64,000 nt of DNA from Bradyrhizobium iriomotense (GTDB lineage Bacteria; Pseudomonadota; Alphaproteobacteria; Rhizobiales; Xanthobacteraceae): NCBI RefSeq assembly GCF_018130765.1, contig NZ_JAFCJZ010000002.1, positions 1 through 64,000 of the forward strand. Reading direction: 5' to 3'. The notes beneath the pieces are model-generated. The model ran no database searches, was not told the origin of the DNA, and saw only the letters and a list, made by a program, of their open reading frames with translations. Positions 14,791 to 24,063 of this stretch are shown here, one piece after another; position 1 is the first letter of the stretch, and every line of letters starts with the position of its first letter. Made by a program: the position numbers and the translations under genes.

Positions 14791-16020
14791 ATGGCGCCTG
14801 GTCAAGAGCCGCGCGTGGGCCAGCCTGAGGGGCCGGGATCCGGCGAGCGCGCTTACGCAGCAATGATCGCGAATGCTCGGGCGCTCCTGCCACGACTGCG
14901 AGAGCGAGCTGCCCGAACCGAAGAGCTGCGATACCTTCCGGCCGAGACCGAACGGGATCTGCACGACGCCGGCCTGTTCCGGATGCTCCAGCCCACGCGC
15001 TTTGGTGGTGCTGAGCTCGATTATGTCGCCCTGATTGACTGCGCCGATCTGCTGGGACAGGCTGACGCGTCAGTGGCCTGGAATCTTGCCAATCTGGCGA
15101 GCCATCACTGGATGCTCGGCATGTTCGAGCAACGGGCGCAGGACCTGGTCTGGGGCCGTGATCCGGATACGCTGATTGCCTCCTCGTTCATCTTTCCTGC
15201 GGGCCGAGCCACGAGGGTCAAGGGCGGATACCAGCTGCACGGAAGTTGGCCGTTTTCTTCCGGCGTCGCGTCGTGCGAATGGAACATGCTTGCAAGCGTG
15301 GTCTCCTCTGAAGACGAGGCAGATGGCATCGAGTACCGGATATTTCTGCTTCCGAAGGGCGACTATAGAGTCCTCGACACCTGGAATGTCGCCGGGCTGC
15401 GCGGCACCGGTTCTTGCGACGTGGAAGTCCGGGACGCCTTTGTGGCCGACGATATGACGGTGGCTGTTGGCGAGCTCACCGGCGGCCGGCCGCCAGGAAG
15501 CAAAGTCAATCCCAATCCATTGTATACGTTACCTGTGTTCTCGCTATTTCCTTACGTCTTGTCCGGTGTCGCGCTGGGGAATGCCCAGGCGTGCCTGAAC
15601 GATTATATCGAGGTGGTGCGTCACCGTATTTCCACCTACAACCGTGCCAAGCTGAGCGACTTTCAGAGCACGCAGATCAAGATCGCGGAGGCTTCCGCCA
15701 AGATCGATGCTGCGCGCCTGATCATGCGTTCGGCTTGTATCGATGCCATGGACGCTGCGAGGCGCGGTCATATTCCCGATATGTCAGCCAAGACCAGGTA
15801 TCGACGGGATGGGGCCTTTTCAGTGAACTTGTGTACGGATGCGGTCTCGATGCTATTTGCGGCGAGCGGGGCGCGTGGTCTGTTCACAACGGGAGTGCTG
15901 CAGCGGCAGTTCCGCGATGCACACGCGATCAACTCACATCTCGCGTTCAACTTCGACGCAGCCGGAACCAACTATGGACGCGTGGCGCTGGGCCTGCCGT
16001 CCGAGAATCTCACGCTGTGA
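14791..16020 (+). CDS. flavin-dependent monooxygenase, acyl-CoA dehydrogenase fold (oxygenase component)
   Basis: A 409-aa member of the group D two-component hydroxylases (HsaA/HpaH-C2/DszC-like). The N-terminal helical domain has LPAETERDLHDAGLFRMLQP; the middle domain has SGSWPFSSGVASCEW-like (HGSWPFSSGVASC) and GLRGTGSCDVEVRDAFV. The C-terminal helical bundle ends with AFNFDAAGTNYGRVALGLP. It uses reduced flavin supplied by the partner reductase at 16030 (9 bases after this stop), consistent with one operon. It hydroxylates an aromatic or heteroaromatic compound; the substrate is unknown. The start at 14791 has GAGGG upstream. Confidence 0.82.
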   Translation: MAPGQEPRVGQPEGPGSGERAYAAMIANARALLPRLRERAARTEELRYLPAETERDLHDAGLFRMLQPTRFGGAELDYVALIDCADLLGQADASVAWNLANLASHHWMLGMFEQRAQDLVWGRDPDTLIASSFIFPAGRATRVKGGYQLHGSWPFSSGVASCEWNMLASVVSSEDEADGIEYRIFLLPKGDYRVLDTWNVAGLRGTGSCDVEVRDAFVADDMTVAVGELTGGRPPGSKVNPNPLYTLPVFSLFPYVLSGVALGNAQACLNDYIEVVRHRISTYNRAKLSDFQSTQIKIAEASAKIDAARLIMRSACIDAMDAARRGHIPDMSAKTRYRRDGAFSVNLCTDAVSMLFAASGARGLFTTGVLQRQFRDAHAINSHLAFNFDAAGTNYGRVALGLPSENLTL

Positions 16021-16029
16021 GGCCGGCCG

Positions 16030-16593
16030 ATGAATGATCTGCCGAAGCATCCGTCCGTTCCCGATCCAGCCAACGAACTCGCGAGCGACAGTTCGCCGAT
16101 CGATCCTCGCGATTTTCGAAATGCCCTCGGTACATACGGAACGGGCGTAACGATCATCACCGCCACGGCGGCCGACGGAAAGCCATATGGCATCACCTGC
16201 AATTCATTTGCATCGGTCTCCTTGAATCCTCCTCTGGTTCTCTGGAGCCTTGGGGTCTATTCCTCAAGCTTGCCTGTGTTCCAGAACGCCAGCCACTTCA
16301 CCGTCCATGTCCTCGGCACGTCGCAGCAGGCGCTTGCCAACAAGTTCGCGAAATCGTCCGAGGACAAGTTCGCTGGTGTTGACTGGGCGCCAGGTCTCGG
16401 CAACGCTCCGGTGCTTACCGAGAGCGTGGCCAGTTTTCAATGCCGCTCCGTCAACCGCTACTATGGCGGCGATCACGTGATCTTTCTCGGAGCCGTCGAG
16501 GCCTATGCCTACAATGGCAAGGAACCTCTGCTGTTTGCGCGGGGAACATATGGCCGGTTCCTGGCTGACGATGAGCGCAAGAAGTCGCCGTAA
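16030..16593 (+). CDS. flavin reductase (HpaC/HsaB-like)
   Basis: A 187-aa protein with the flavin-reductase-like split-barrel domain: DFRNALGTYGTGVTIITATA, GITCNSFASVSLNPPLVLWS, and the late GGDHVIFLGAVEAY. It reduces FMN/FAD with NAD(P)H and hands it to the monooxygenase encoded just upstream. The close spacing (9 bases) supports a two-component system. The family's His-containing GDH motif is visible (GGDHVIFLG). Cytoplasmic, no unusual features. Confidence 0.87.
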   Translation: MNDLPKHPSVPDPANELASDSSPIDPRDFRNALGTYGTGVTIITATAADGKPYGITCNSFASVSLNPPLVLWSLGVYSSSLPVFQNASHFTVHVLGTSQQALANKFAKSSEDKFAGVDWAPGLGNAPVLTESVASFQCRSVNRYYGGDHVIFLGAVEAYAYNGKEPLLFARGTYGRFLADDERKKSP

Positions 16594-16618
16594 GGCGCTT
16601 CTGGTCGCATTCGGCAGC

Positions 16619-17527
16619 TCAATGCTCTGGTGCTGAAAGCTTGTAGATCTCCAGCGCGTCCGCATCTGCGCCGCGCGCGGCCTTGGCCAGCCTGAAAAGT
16701 TGTCCGGCAAGCGATGCCATCGGCACCGGCGTTGACGTCGTCTGCGCGACATCGGCGACCGTATCGAGATCCTTGAGCATCGTGGCGATGTGACCGAGCG
16801 GCGGTGAGTAAATGCCCTGGACCATCCGCGGCACGAAGAGCTGAAGCGGAATGGAGTCCGCAAAGCCACCGGCGAGCGCTTCGGGCAATCGATTGGCATC
16901 AATTCCTGCGTTCACGGCAAGTCGGGTTGCTTCAGCGAGGACGGCCATCGCGCATCCGACGATCACCTGATTGCACAGCTTTGTCGTCTGACCTGCGCCG
17001 ATAGGCCCCATATGGGTGAACCTACGTGCCATGGCGAGGACGTAGGTGCGCACCCTCTCGACGTCGGCAATGTCTCCGCCAGCCATGATCGCCAGCGTGC
17101 CTTCCTCGGCGCCCTTGGTACCGCCGGACACTGGTGCATCGATCCAGCCTGCGCCGTTGGTGTGCTTCAATCGGCTCGCGAGGTCGCGCGCAGCGTCGGG
17201 ATGGATCGACGAGAAGTCGACGACGAGCTTGCCCGCGCCGGTCGCGGCCGAAAGACCTTCAGCTCCGAATATCACCTCCTCAACTGCTGCGGCGTCCGTC
17301 ACGCACATGAAGACGATATCCGCGTCCGTCATAACGTCGTGCGGGGTCATTGCGCGCCGTGCACCAGCTTCCACGAGGGGAGCGACCTTGCTCTCCGAAC
17401 GGTTCCAGACGGTGACCTGATAGCCAGCCTTGAGCAGGCGATGGGTCATGGGCGTTCCCATCAGCCCGAGGCCGACATAGCCAAGCCGCTCGGCGCCTTG
17501 CGGGTTTGCCTTGCTCGTATCAGCCAT
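16619..17527 (-). CDS. NAD(P)-dependent beta-hydroxyacid dehydrogenase (HIBADH family)
   Basis: A 302-aa protein. It has the Rossmann motif GYVGLGLMGTPMTHRLLKAG, the substrate-binding DAPVSGGTKGAEEGTLAIMA, and the catalytic lysine region GAGQTTKLCNQ. It is related to 3-hydroxyisobutyrate dehydrogenase and tartronate semialdehyde reductase. AGGAGG precedes the ATG at 17527, which sets the start rather than a longer upstream ATG. It is divergent from the binding-protein gene at 17706 and convergent with the flavin reductase gene. It probably oxidises or reduces a hydroxy-acid intermediate of the cluster. Confidence 0.85.
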   Translation of the reverse strand: MADTSKANPQGAERLGYVGLGLMGTPMTHRLLKAGYQVTVWNRSESKVAPLVEAGARRAMTPHDVMTDADIVFMCVTDAAAVEEVIFGAEGLSAATGAGKLVVDFSSIHPDAARDLASRLKHTNGAGWIDAPVSGGTKGAEEGTLAIMAGGDIADVERVRTYVLAMARRFTHMGPIGAGQTTKLCNQVIVGCAMAVLAEATRLAVNAGIDANRLPEALAGGFADSIPLQLFVPRMVQGIYSPPLGHIATMLKDLDTVADVAQTTSTPVPMASLAGQLFRLAKAARGADADALEIYKLSAPEH

Positions 17528-17705
17528 AGGTTGCCTCCTCCTGTCGCAGCGCAATGGCGCCTGACCGCCGACCTACCATACATGGCGTGTCCTGCGGCGA
17601 AACCGGGCCGGCTTGCATGGCTTGCCTGATTGTTTGAACCATGAAACATTTGGGCTGATCGGGTTGGGTGGCGCCGGTCGGCGCCGGAGCAACGGAGTGG
17701 GCGCG

Positions 17706-18689
17706 ATGCGAACGGTTTCGAGGTTGATGCTGGCAATGGGGGCGGCGGCGGCCGTGATTGCGGTCGCAGGTCCCTTACAGGCGCAACAGACGATCCGCGT
17801 CGGTTGGACGATCCCGGCCGAGGAGTCCAAGTACTGGATGATGCGTCGCCCGGCTGAATTCCCCAATATCGGCAAGTCCTACAACATCGAATGGACCCAG
17901 TTTCAGGGCACCGCGCCGATGACGCAGGCATTGGCGGCGGGCGCTCTGGATTGCGCGACCCAGGCGCCGCTGTCGCTCTCCAACGGCGTCGTTGGCGGCA
18001 ATCTCAAGGCCTATATCGTCGCACAGCATGTCTTCGAGAAGCCGGGCGGCTTTTCAGTCTATTGGGCGGTGATGGATGACTCGCCGATCAAGACCATCGC
18101 CGACCTCAAGGGCAAGACTGTCGGCATTTCCGTGATCGGCGGCGGCACGCAGGGGCCGTTCAACCTGCTCCTGAAGCAGAACGGCGTCGACCCCGCCAAG
18201 GATATCAAGCTGGTCGAAGTCGGCTTCGCTGTCTCGGAAGACGCGCTGCGCCAGGGCCGCGTCGACGCGGTCAACATGAACCAGCCGTTTGCCGCGCGAG
18301 CGGAGGCGAAAGGCGGTACCCGCAAATTGTTCCCGCTGTCGCAGGCCATGCCGAACATCGTGCACATTCTGGAAGCCTGCCGCGCCGATTTCGTCGACAA
18401 GAACCCGGAACTGGTCAAAGCCTATGTCCGCGACATCACGTCGGGCATGAAGAAGGCTCTGGCGAACCGCGAAGAGACCTTGAAGGTCGTGTCCGAGGTG
18501 CTGAAAGCTCCCGTTCCGGTGCTCGAGACGTACCTACTCAAGGAGAACGACTTTGGCCGTGACCCGGGAGCTGCGCCGAACTTCCCCGCCATTCAGAAGA
18601 TGCTCGACATCTACGCAGAGACGGGAATGCTGCCCAAGCTCGACGTTGCGCAGTTCAAGCATCCCACGATCGTCGCTCCGCTGCAGTAG
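17706..18689 (+). CDS. periplasmic substrate-binding protein of a NitT/TauT-type ABC importer
   Basis: A 327-aa protein. The signal peptide [20 protein letters not shown] ends at PLQAQ (about residue 26). The mature protein begins with a beta strand [11 protein letters not shown] and carries the family segment [20 protein letters not shown] and the later [18 protein letters not shown]. It binds a small sulfonate-, nitrate- or aromatic-type ligand. Its ATPase and two permeases lie at 20587-22978, separated from it by an IlvD-type gene. The intergenic region 17528-17705 is shared with the divergent dehydrogenase and is the likely control point. Confidence 0.85.
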   Translation: MRTVSRLMLAMGAAAAVIAVAGPLQAQQTIRVGWTIPAEESKYWMMRRPAEFPNIGKSYNIEWTQFQGTAPMTQALAAGALDCATQAPLSLSNGVVGGNLKAYIVAQHVFEKPGGFSVYWAVMDDSPIKTIADLKGKTVGISVIGGGTQGPFNLLLKQNGVDPAKDIKLVEVGFAVSEDALRQGRVDAVNMNQPFAARAEAKGGTRKLFPLSQAMPNIVHILEACRADFVDKNPELVKAYVRDITSGMKKALANREETLKVVSEVLKAPVPVLETYLLKENDFGRDPGAAPNFPAIQKMLDIYAETGMLPKLDVAQFKHPTIVAPLQ

Positions 18690-18721
18690 GCGGTAGAAAC
18701 AACGGTCCGAACAATGAGACC

Positions 18722-18749
18722 GCAACGTCCCGGTCATCTGGGACGTTGC
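18722..18749. promoter_or_regulatory. perfect 10-bp inverted repeat between binding protein and IlvD-type gene
   Basis: GCAACGTCCC (18722-18731), 8-base loop, GGGACGTTGC (18740-18749). No T-run follows, so it is more likely an mRNA-stabilising hairpin or an operator than an intrinsic terminator. A 3'-protecting hairpin would raise the amount of binding protein relative to downstream genes. Confidence 0.5.
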
Positions 18750-18766
18750 CTGAAGAAAATGCACGT

Positions 18767-20461
18767 ATGAAAAAGTTGCGATCACGGGTGACGACAGACG
18801 GGCTCGACCGGGCTCCGCACCGCGCTTTCATGCGCGCGATGGGCCTCGACGACACCGCGATTGCGAGGCCAATGGTCGGCATCGTCAGCATGAAGGGCGA
18901 GCAGACGCCCTGCAACATGACCCACGATTTCCAGGTGGCCGCGGCCAAGACGGGCATCGAGGAGGCCGGCGGGACGCCGCGCGAATTCTCGACCGTGTCG
19001 GTCTCCGACGGCATCAGCATGAATCATGAGGGAATGAAGTTTTCCCTCTTCTCGCGCGAGCTGATTGCCGACTCGATCGAAGCGGTCGTCCATGGCCTCG
19101 CCTATGATGCGCTGATCGGATACGGCGGATGCGACAAGACGCTGCCGGGCGTGATGATGGGGATGGTTCGTTGCAATGTGCCGTCCATTTTCATCTATGG
19201 CGGCAGCTCGCTGCCGGGGCGCGTCGACGGGCGGACACTCACAGTGCTCGACTCCTATGAGGCCGTCGGTAGTTTCATGACGGGCGAGATCGACGGAGAG
19301 ACGCTCGAGCGGATCGAACGTGCTTGCCTGCCCACTATCGGCGCGTGCGCCGGCCAGTTCACGGCGAACACCATGGGGATGGTGTCGGAGGCAATGGGTC
19401 TGACCATTCCAAACGTTTCGATGGTGCCCGGCGTCTATGCCGAACGCGCGCAGATCTCGCGCCGCGCCGGGCGACTGATCATGGAGATGCTGGAACGCGG
19501 CGGGCCACTCCCGCGCGACATCGTGACGCGGAAATCCCTTGAGAATGGCGCGGCCATCGTGGCTGCCACGGGCGGCTCGACCAACGCTGCGCTGCATCTG
19601 CCTGCCATCGCCAACGAGGCCGGCATCGCATTCACGATCGATGACGTCGGTGAAGTCTTTGCCAGGACGCCTCTGATCGGAAACTTGCGGCCCGGGGGCA
19701 AATACACGGCGAAGGACGTCTACGATATCGGCGGCGCTGGCGTTGTGATCCGGGAGCTGATCCAAGGCGGGCATATCGATGGCAGCTGCCTGACGATTAC
19801 GGGGCGTCCGCTCGCAGAGGAATACGGCGCGGCCAATGCGCCCGATGGAGAAGTCGTTTACACCTCGCGCGACCCGATCATGCCGGATGGCGGTGTGGCG
19901 GTGCTGAAGGGTAATCTTTGTCCGGATGGCGCGGTCATCAAGGTTGCAGGTCTCAAGAGCCTGGTCTTTGAGGGTATCGCGCGTGTTTTCGAAGACGAGG
20001 AAGGCTGTGTCAAAGCGGTTCGTGACCGTAGCTACAAGGCGGGAGAGGTTCTCGTTATCCGCAACGAAGGGCCGGTCGGTGGCCCCGGCATGCGCGAGAT
20101 GCTCGGCGTCACGGCGCTGATCTATGGGCAGGGCATGGGTGAAAAAGTGGCCCTGATCACTGACGGGCGGTTCTCCGGCGCCACCCGCGGGATGTGCGTC
20201 GGCTATGTTTCCCCCGAAGCATTTGTTGGCGGCCCGCTGGCGCTCGTTCGCGACGGAGACAAGATCCGGATTGACGCGGCTGGCCGCCGCATGGATGTGC
20301 TGATCGACGAGCAGGAACTTGCTGCGCGCCGGCGTGACTGGAAGCCGCGACCGCCGCGGCATCGGGCCGGCGCGCTGGCGAAATATGCACGACTAGTTGG
20401 TCAAGCGCCGGGTGGAGCGGTTACGCACGAAGGCCCGGCGGAATGGCCCTGGTTCGAATGA
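18767..20461 (+). CDS. ilvD: IlvD/Edd family dehydratase (dihydroxy-acid dehydratase paralogue)
   Basis: A 564-aa enzyme. All three Fe-S cysteines of the family are present: Cys49 (EQTPCN), Cys122 ([10 protein letters not shown]) and Cys194 ([12 protein letters not shown]), with Lys124 next to Cys122. The C-terminal barrel has [20 protein letters not shown]. It dehydrates a 2,3-dihydroxy acid to a 2-keto acid. The location inside an ABC-importer and ring-cleavage cluster, and CAGQ instead of the usual CGGM, suggest a catabolic paralogue rather than the branched-chain biosynthesis enzyme. The start is the ATG at 18767; a TTG at 18746 lies inside the upstream hairpin. Confidence 0.85.
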   Translation: MKKLRSRVTTDGLDRAPHRAFMRAMGLDDTAIARPMVGIVSMKGEQTPCNMTHDFQVAAAKTGIEEAGGTPREFSTVSVSDGISMNHEGMKFSLFSRELIADSIEAVVHGLAYDALIGYGGCDKTLPGVMMGMVRCNVPSIFIYGGSSLPGRVDGRTLTVLDSYEAVGSFMTGEIDGETLERIERACLPTIGACAGQFTANTMGMVSEAMGLTIPNVSMVPGVYAERAQISRRAGRLIMEMLERGGPLPRDIVTRKSLENGAAIVAATGGSTNAALHLPAIANEAGIAFTIDDVGEVFARTPLIGNLRPGGKYTAKDVYDIGGAGVVIRELIQGGHIDGSCLTITGRPLAEEYGAANAPDGEVVYTSRDPIMPDGGVAVLKGNLCPDGAVIKVAGLKSLVFEGIARVFEDEEGCVKAVRDRSYKAGEVLVIRNEGPVGGPGMREMLGVTALIYGQGMGEKVALITDGRFSGATRGMCVGYVSPEAFVGGPLALVRDGDKIRIDAAGRRMDVLIDEQELAARRRDWKPRPPRHRAGALAKYARLVGQAPGGAVTHEGPAEWPWFE

Positions 20462-20586
20462 CGTGCTGCGGCGTCGCCGAAGGCAACCGTCCATCTGGCA
20501 GGCTTCTTGCTAAGCTCGTGCTGTTGGTGGACGACATTCAGCAGGTCGATTGCGTGACGTTCGCGTGTGCGTGAAGTGAGAGCGGG

Positions 20587-21432
20587 ATGAAGGTAGTGCC
20601 TTCGAGATCGAGCGAATGGGTGAGACCGGTGACGTCACAAAAGCCGGCTTCTGCGATCATCGAGATCGATCGCGTCTCGCAGGTTTTTCAGACCTCGGCG
20701 CGGAAGGACCATTTGGCGCTGTCGAACATCTCGCTGACGGTCGACGAAGGAGCTTTCGTCTCCATTCTCGGGCCGTCAGGCTGTGGCAAGTCGACACTGC
20801 TTTACATCGTCGGAGGCTTTGTTAGCCCGACCAGTGGCGTGGCGAAGATCAAGGGACAGGCGATCACAGGACCCGGTCCGGATCGCGGGCCGGTCTTCCA
20901 GGAGTTTGCATTGTTTCCCTGGAAGACAGTGCTGGGCAATGTGATGTACGGGCCGCGCCAGCAGGGTGTGCGGGCTAGCGAGGCCGAAGCGCAGAGCCGC
21001 TCGCTGATCGAGATGGTCGGCCTCAAGGGCTACGAGAACTTCTATCCCAAGGAGCTGTCTGGCGGCATGAAGCAGCGCGTCGCGCTCGCCCGGACACTCG
21101 CCTACCATCCCGAAGTCCTGTTGATGGACGAGCCGTTCGGCGCGCTCGACGCTCATACCCGGACGCGTCTGCAAAACGATCTCCTGAACATCTGGGAGCG
21201 CGATCGCAAGACGGTGTTGTTTGTCACCCATTCGGTCGACGAAGCTGTCTTCCTGTCGGACAAGGTGGTGATGATGTCGAAATCGCCCGGTCGCATCCGG
21301 CAGGTCATCGACATCGATCTGCCGCGGCCGCGTCGCCGCAACGAACTGCTGCTCGATCCGCGTTACCAGAAATATGTGGTGGACATCGAACGCATGTTCG
21401 ACGAGAGCGACGAAGTCGGGGCATCCTCATGA
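20587..21432 (+). CDS. ABC transporter ATP-binding protein (NitT/TauT family)
   Basis: A 281-aa protein. Walker A is LGPSGCGKSTLL and the Q-loop is VFQEFALFPW. The signature is ELSGGMKQRVALARTLAYHP, and Walker B is VLLMDEPFGALDA, with the switch His in VTHSVDEAVFLSD. It powers the importer formed by the two permeases that follow (overlap ATGA at 21429-21432). The N-terminus before IIEIDRVSQVFQ is about 20 residues longer than usual, so an internal start is possible. It pairs with the binding protein at 17706. Confidence 0.9.
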   Translation: MKVVPSRSSEWVRPVTSQKPASAIIEIDRVSQVFQTSARKDHLALSNISLTVDEGAFVSILGPSGCGKSTLLYIVGGFVSPTSGVAKIKGQAITGPGPDRGPVFQEFALFPWKTVLGNVMYGPRQQGVRASEAEAQSRSLIEMVGLKGYENFYPKELSGGMKQRVALARTLAYHPEVLLMDEPFGALDAHTRTRLQNDLLNIWERDRKTVLFVTHSVDEAVFLSDKVVMMSKSPGRIRQVIDIDLPRPRRRNELLLDPRYQKYVVDIERMFDESDEVGASS

Positions 21433-22214
21433 TGTCGCCGGCCGCCGTGCTCAAGCGTGCCGCCCCGGTGCTTGCCTGCATCGGGCTATTGGCAATATGG
21501 CAGGCCGCTGCGCTGCTGCTGAAGAACGACAGCTTTCCAACGGCGATCGAGGCGATCCGCGCGATCCCGGATATCCTCGGCGACAAGGAAGCGCTCATCA
21601 ACATCCTGGCCTCGCTTCGTCGCATGGCGATGGGGTTCGGTATAGCGGTGCTCTTTTCGATTCCGCTTGGCCTGTTGATGGGGCGCAGCCGGGCCGTCGC
21701 AGCCTTCTTCAATCCGCTTCTGATGGTGATCTATCCGGTCCCGAAGGCCGCTTTGATGCCCATCATCATGCTGTGGCTGGGCGTCGGCGACATCACAAAG
21801 ACGCTGGTGATCTTCCTTGGCGTCAGTCTGCCCGTGATCTATCACAGCTTCGAGGGCGCCAAGGCCGTCGAAGAGAAGATGCTGTGGTCAGGCGCCGCGA
21901 TGGGACTCTCTTCCCTGCAGCGCCTAGTCCGGATCGTGCTGCCCGCTGCGCTGCCCGAGATCCTGACCGGATGCCGCACGGGATTGGTGCTGGCGCTGAT
22001 CACGATGATCACCAGCGAGATGATCGCGCGCCAGTCGGGCGCAGGCAACATCCTGTTCAACGCGCTGGATATGGGGCAATACGACACTGTCTTCGCGATG
22101 ATCATCATCGTGGGCGCGATGGGAATCTGCCTCGATGCGATCTTCGAGCGGATCCGCGCCAGGCTTGTGCGCTGGTCCGAGCCTCAGTTCGACATGCCGC
22201 TGAGCTTCTCATGA
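21429..22214 (+). CDS. ABC transporter permease 1 (NitT/TauT family)
   Basis: A 261-aa inner-membrane protein with about six helices. The EAA loop is EKMLWSGAAMGLSSLQRLVR followed by ILTGCRTGLVLALI, which docks the ATPase. The N-terminal helix is LACIGLLAIWQAAALL. It starts inside the ATPase stop (ATGA) and ends inside the next permease start (ATGA), so the three are translationally coupled. Each permease of the pair forms half of the channel. Confidence 0.9.
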   Translation: MMSPAAVLKRAAPVLACIGLLAIWQAAALLLKNDSFPTAIEAIRAIPDILGDKEALINILASLRRMAMGFGIAVLFSIPLGLLMGRSRAVAAFFNPLLMVIYPVPKAALMPIIMLWLGVGDITKTLVIFLGVSLPVIYHSFEGAKAVEEKMLWSGAAMGLSSLQRLVRIVLPAALPEILTGCRTGLVLALITMITSEMIARQSGAGNILFNALDMGQYDTVFAMIIIVGAMGICLDAIFERIRARLVRWSEPQFDMPLSFS

Positions 22215-22978
22215 TGTCGCGCCTTCTCTCCATCAACGTCATCTTCGGGCTTGCGCCTATCGCGCTGGTGATCGTGTTGTGGCAGGGCCTCGTATCATTT
22301 GGCTTTGCGCCTGCAGTCTTGCTGCCGCCTCCGGGCTTCGTCTTCGGTCGCCTGCTTCAGCAGCTCTTGACCTTGACGTTTCAGCAGGAGATCGCGGCGA
22401 CCCTGGTCCGGCTGTTCGCTGGCTTTGCGATCGCGGTGGTGCTCGGCGTGGGCATCGGTATCGCTGCTGCTGCCAGTCCGGCAATCAACGCCGCGGTCCG
22501 GCCGATCGTACGCGTATTGGCGCCGTTGCCCAAGGTCGCGCTCTATCCTGCACTGCTCCTGCTGCTCGGTTTCGGTCACGGATCGAAGATCACGTTGGTG
22601 ACTGCGGACGCACTTTTCCCTATTCTTTTGTCCACCTATTACGGCGCATCGACTGTCGAGCAGAAGCTGATCTGGTCGGCGATGGCGGCGGGGACGCCAC
22701 GCTACGAAATCCTGTTCAAGGTGGTGTTGCCCGCGGCGATGCCCTCGATCCTGACCGGCTGCCGGATCGGCCTTGTCATTTCCTGCATCGTGGTGTTTCT
22801 GGCCGAGATGATCACGTCGACGGACGGGCTGGGCCACGCCCTGGTCACGGCGGCCCGAACTTTTCAGGCCGTCGACATGTTCGTACCGTTGATCACGATC
22901 TCGCTGCTGGGGTTGATTTTGAACGCCCTGTTGGGCGCCGTGCGATCGTATCTCTTGCGGGGCTTCCCCGAAGCGTGA
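22211..22978 (+). CDS. ABC transporter permease 2 (NitT/TauT family)
   Basis: A 255-aa inner-membrane protein with about six helices and the EAA loop KLIWSAMAAGTPRYEILFKV followed by ILTGCRIGLVISCIVV. It is paralogous to the gene before it, so the importer is a heterodimer, which is less usual than the single SsuC/TauC-type permease. The start ATG at 22211 overlaps the previous stop. Forty bases later comes the NicX-like gene, consistent with a transport plus catabolism operon. Confidence 0.9.
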   Translation: MMSRLLSINVIFGLAPIALVIVLWQGLVSFGFAPAVLLPPPGFVFGRLLQQLLTLTFQQEIAATLVRLFAGFAIAVVLGVGIGIAAAASPAINAAVRPIVRVLAPLPKVALYPALLLLLGFGHGSKITLVTADALFPILLSTYYGASTVEQKLIWSAMAAGTPRYEILFKVVLPAAMPSILTGCRIGLVISCIVVFLAEMITSTDGLGHALVTAARTFQAVDMFVPLITISLLGLILNALLGAVRSYLLRGFPEA

Positions 22979-23016
22979 TCTGACTTAACAAGAAACCACG
23001 ATACCGGGAGTGAACC

Positions 23017-24063
23017 ATGCTGGCCGATCGCATCGAGGCAAAATGGATCGACGCATTTTGCGAGATTTTTGAGCGGTGCGCCGTCAAGGCCGGTGATACC
23101 GCGGCGATCCTCTCGGAGACCCAATCGCGCGCGTTGAACGTTCATCTGGCGGAGCTCGCTCTGTTGCGCATGGGGGCGCGGCCGTTTCATGTGGTGATGC
23201 CGACGCCGCGCAATCGGAATATCGTTCCGGTTCGCTCGACCGGGGCGAGCGAGGCGATCCAAAAGCTTGGTCCGGTCATCACCGCACTTCAACAGGCCGG
23301 CTTTGTGGTGGATTGCACCATCGAGGGCTTGATGCACGCGGTGGAGACGCCTGAAATCCTCAAAGCCGGCGCGCGAATCCTGGTGATCTCGAACGAGCAT
23401 CCAGAGGCGCTGGAACGCATGGTGCCGGATCCGGCGCTGGAGAAGCGCGTCCGCGCCGCGGCGAAGATGCTGCGCGGAACCAAGCGGATGAGGGTGACCT
23501 CGAAGGCCGGCACGGCGCTCGACGTCGATATGGTCGGTGCTTCAACGGTCGGTGTGTGGGGCTGGACTGACAAGCCCGGCACGCTGGCGCATTGGCCCGG
23601 CGGCATCGTGGTCAGCTTTCCCAAGAGCGGGACGATCAACGGCACGCTGGTGATGGCGCCCGGTGACATCAATCTGACATTCAAGCGTTATCTGACCTCG
23701 CCGGTGAAGATGACGTTGAAGGACGACTATGTTGTCGAACTGGAAGGCGAGGGCACGGATGCCGCCATGATGCGCGCCTATCTCGCCGCCTGGGGCGACC
23801 GCGAGGCCTACGCTGTGTCGCATGTCGGCTTCGGCATGAATCCGGGCGCGCGCTACGAGGCGCTGTCGATGTATGACCAGCGCGACACCAACGGCACGGA
23901 GATCCGTGCTGTCTCCGGCAATTTCCTGTTCTCCACTGGCGCGAACGAATTCGCCGGTCGCTACACGGCAGGGCATTTCGATCTGCCCATGATGGGAACG
24001 ACCATTGAGCTCGATGGCGTCGCGGTGGTTCGGGAGGGCGTCCTGCAGGACGTCTTTGGCTAG
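23017..24063 (+). CDS. NicX-like ring-cleavage dioxygenase (2,5-dihydroxypyridine 5,6-dioxygenase family)
   Basis: A 348-aa protein of the NicX / aminopeptidase T-like fold. NicX binds ferrous iron through two histidines and one aspartate (family knowledge). The same pattern is present here: His269 in SHVGFGMNPGARYE and the His320-x-Asp322 pair in AGHFDLPMMG, at nearly the same positions and overall length. A role opening a dihydroxylated pyridine-like ring is therefore likely; similar genes are often labelled leucyl aminopeptidase. The flavin hydroxylase upstream could make the dihydroxy substrate. The gene converges with the minus-strand dehydrogenase, overlapping by 4 bases. Confidence 0.7.
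   Translation: MLADRIEAKWIDAFCEIFERCAVKAGDTAAILSETQSRALNVHLAELALLRMGARPFHVVMPTPRNRNIVPVRSTGASEAIQKLGPVITALQQAGFVVDCTIEGLMHAVETPEILKAGARILVISNEHPEALERMVPDPALEKRVRAAAKMLRGTKRMRVTSKAGTALDVDMVGASTVGVWGWTDKPGTLAHWPGGIVVSFPKSGTINGTLVMAPGDINLTFKRYLTSPVKMTLKDDYVVELEGEGTDAAMMRAYLAAWGDREAYAVSHVGFGMNPGARYEALSMYDQRDTNGTEIRAVSGNFLFSTGANEFAGRYTAGHFDLPMMGTTIELDGVAVVREGVLQDVFG

Noticed and set aside
17631..17648. TGTTT-N8-AAACA inverted repeat before the binding protein gene
   Set aside because: Arms of five bases are too short to call an operator without a second copy.
18782..20362. 526-codon frame antisense to the IlvD-type gene
   Set aside because: Composition rich in His/Arg/Ala without any motif; the plus-strand frame has all Fe-S cysteines.
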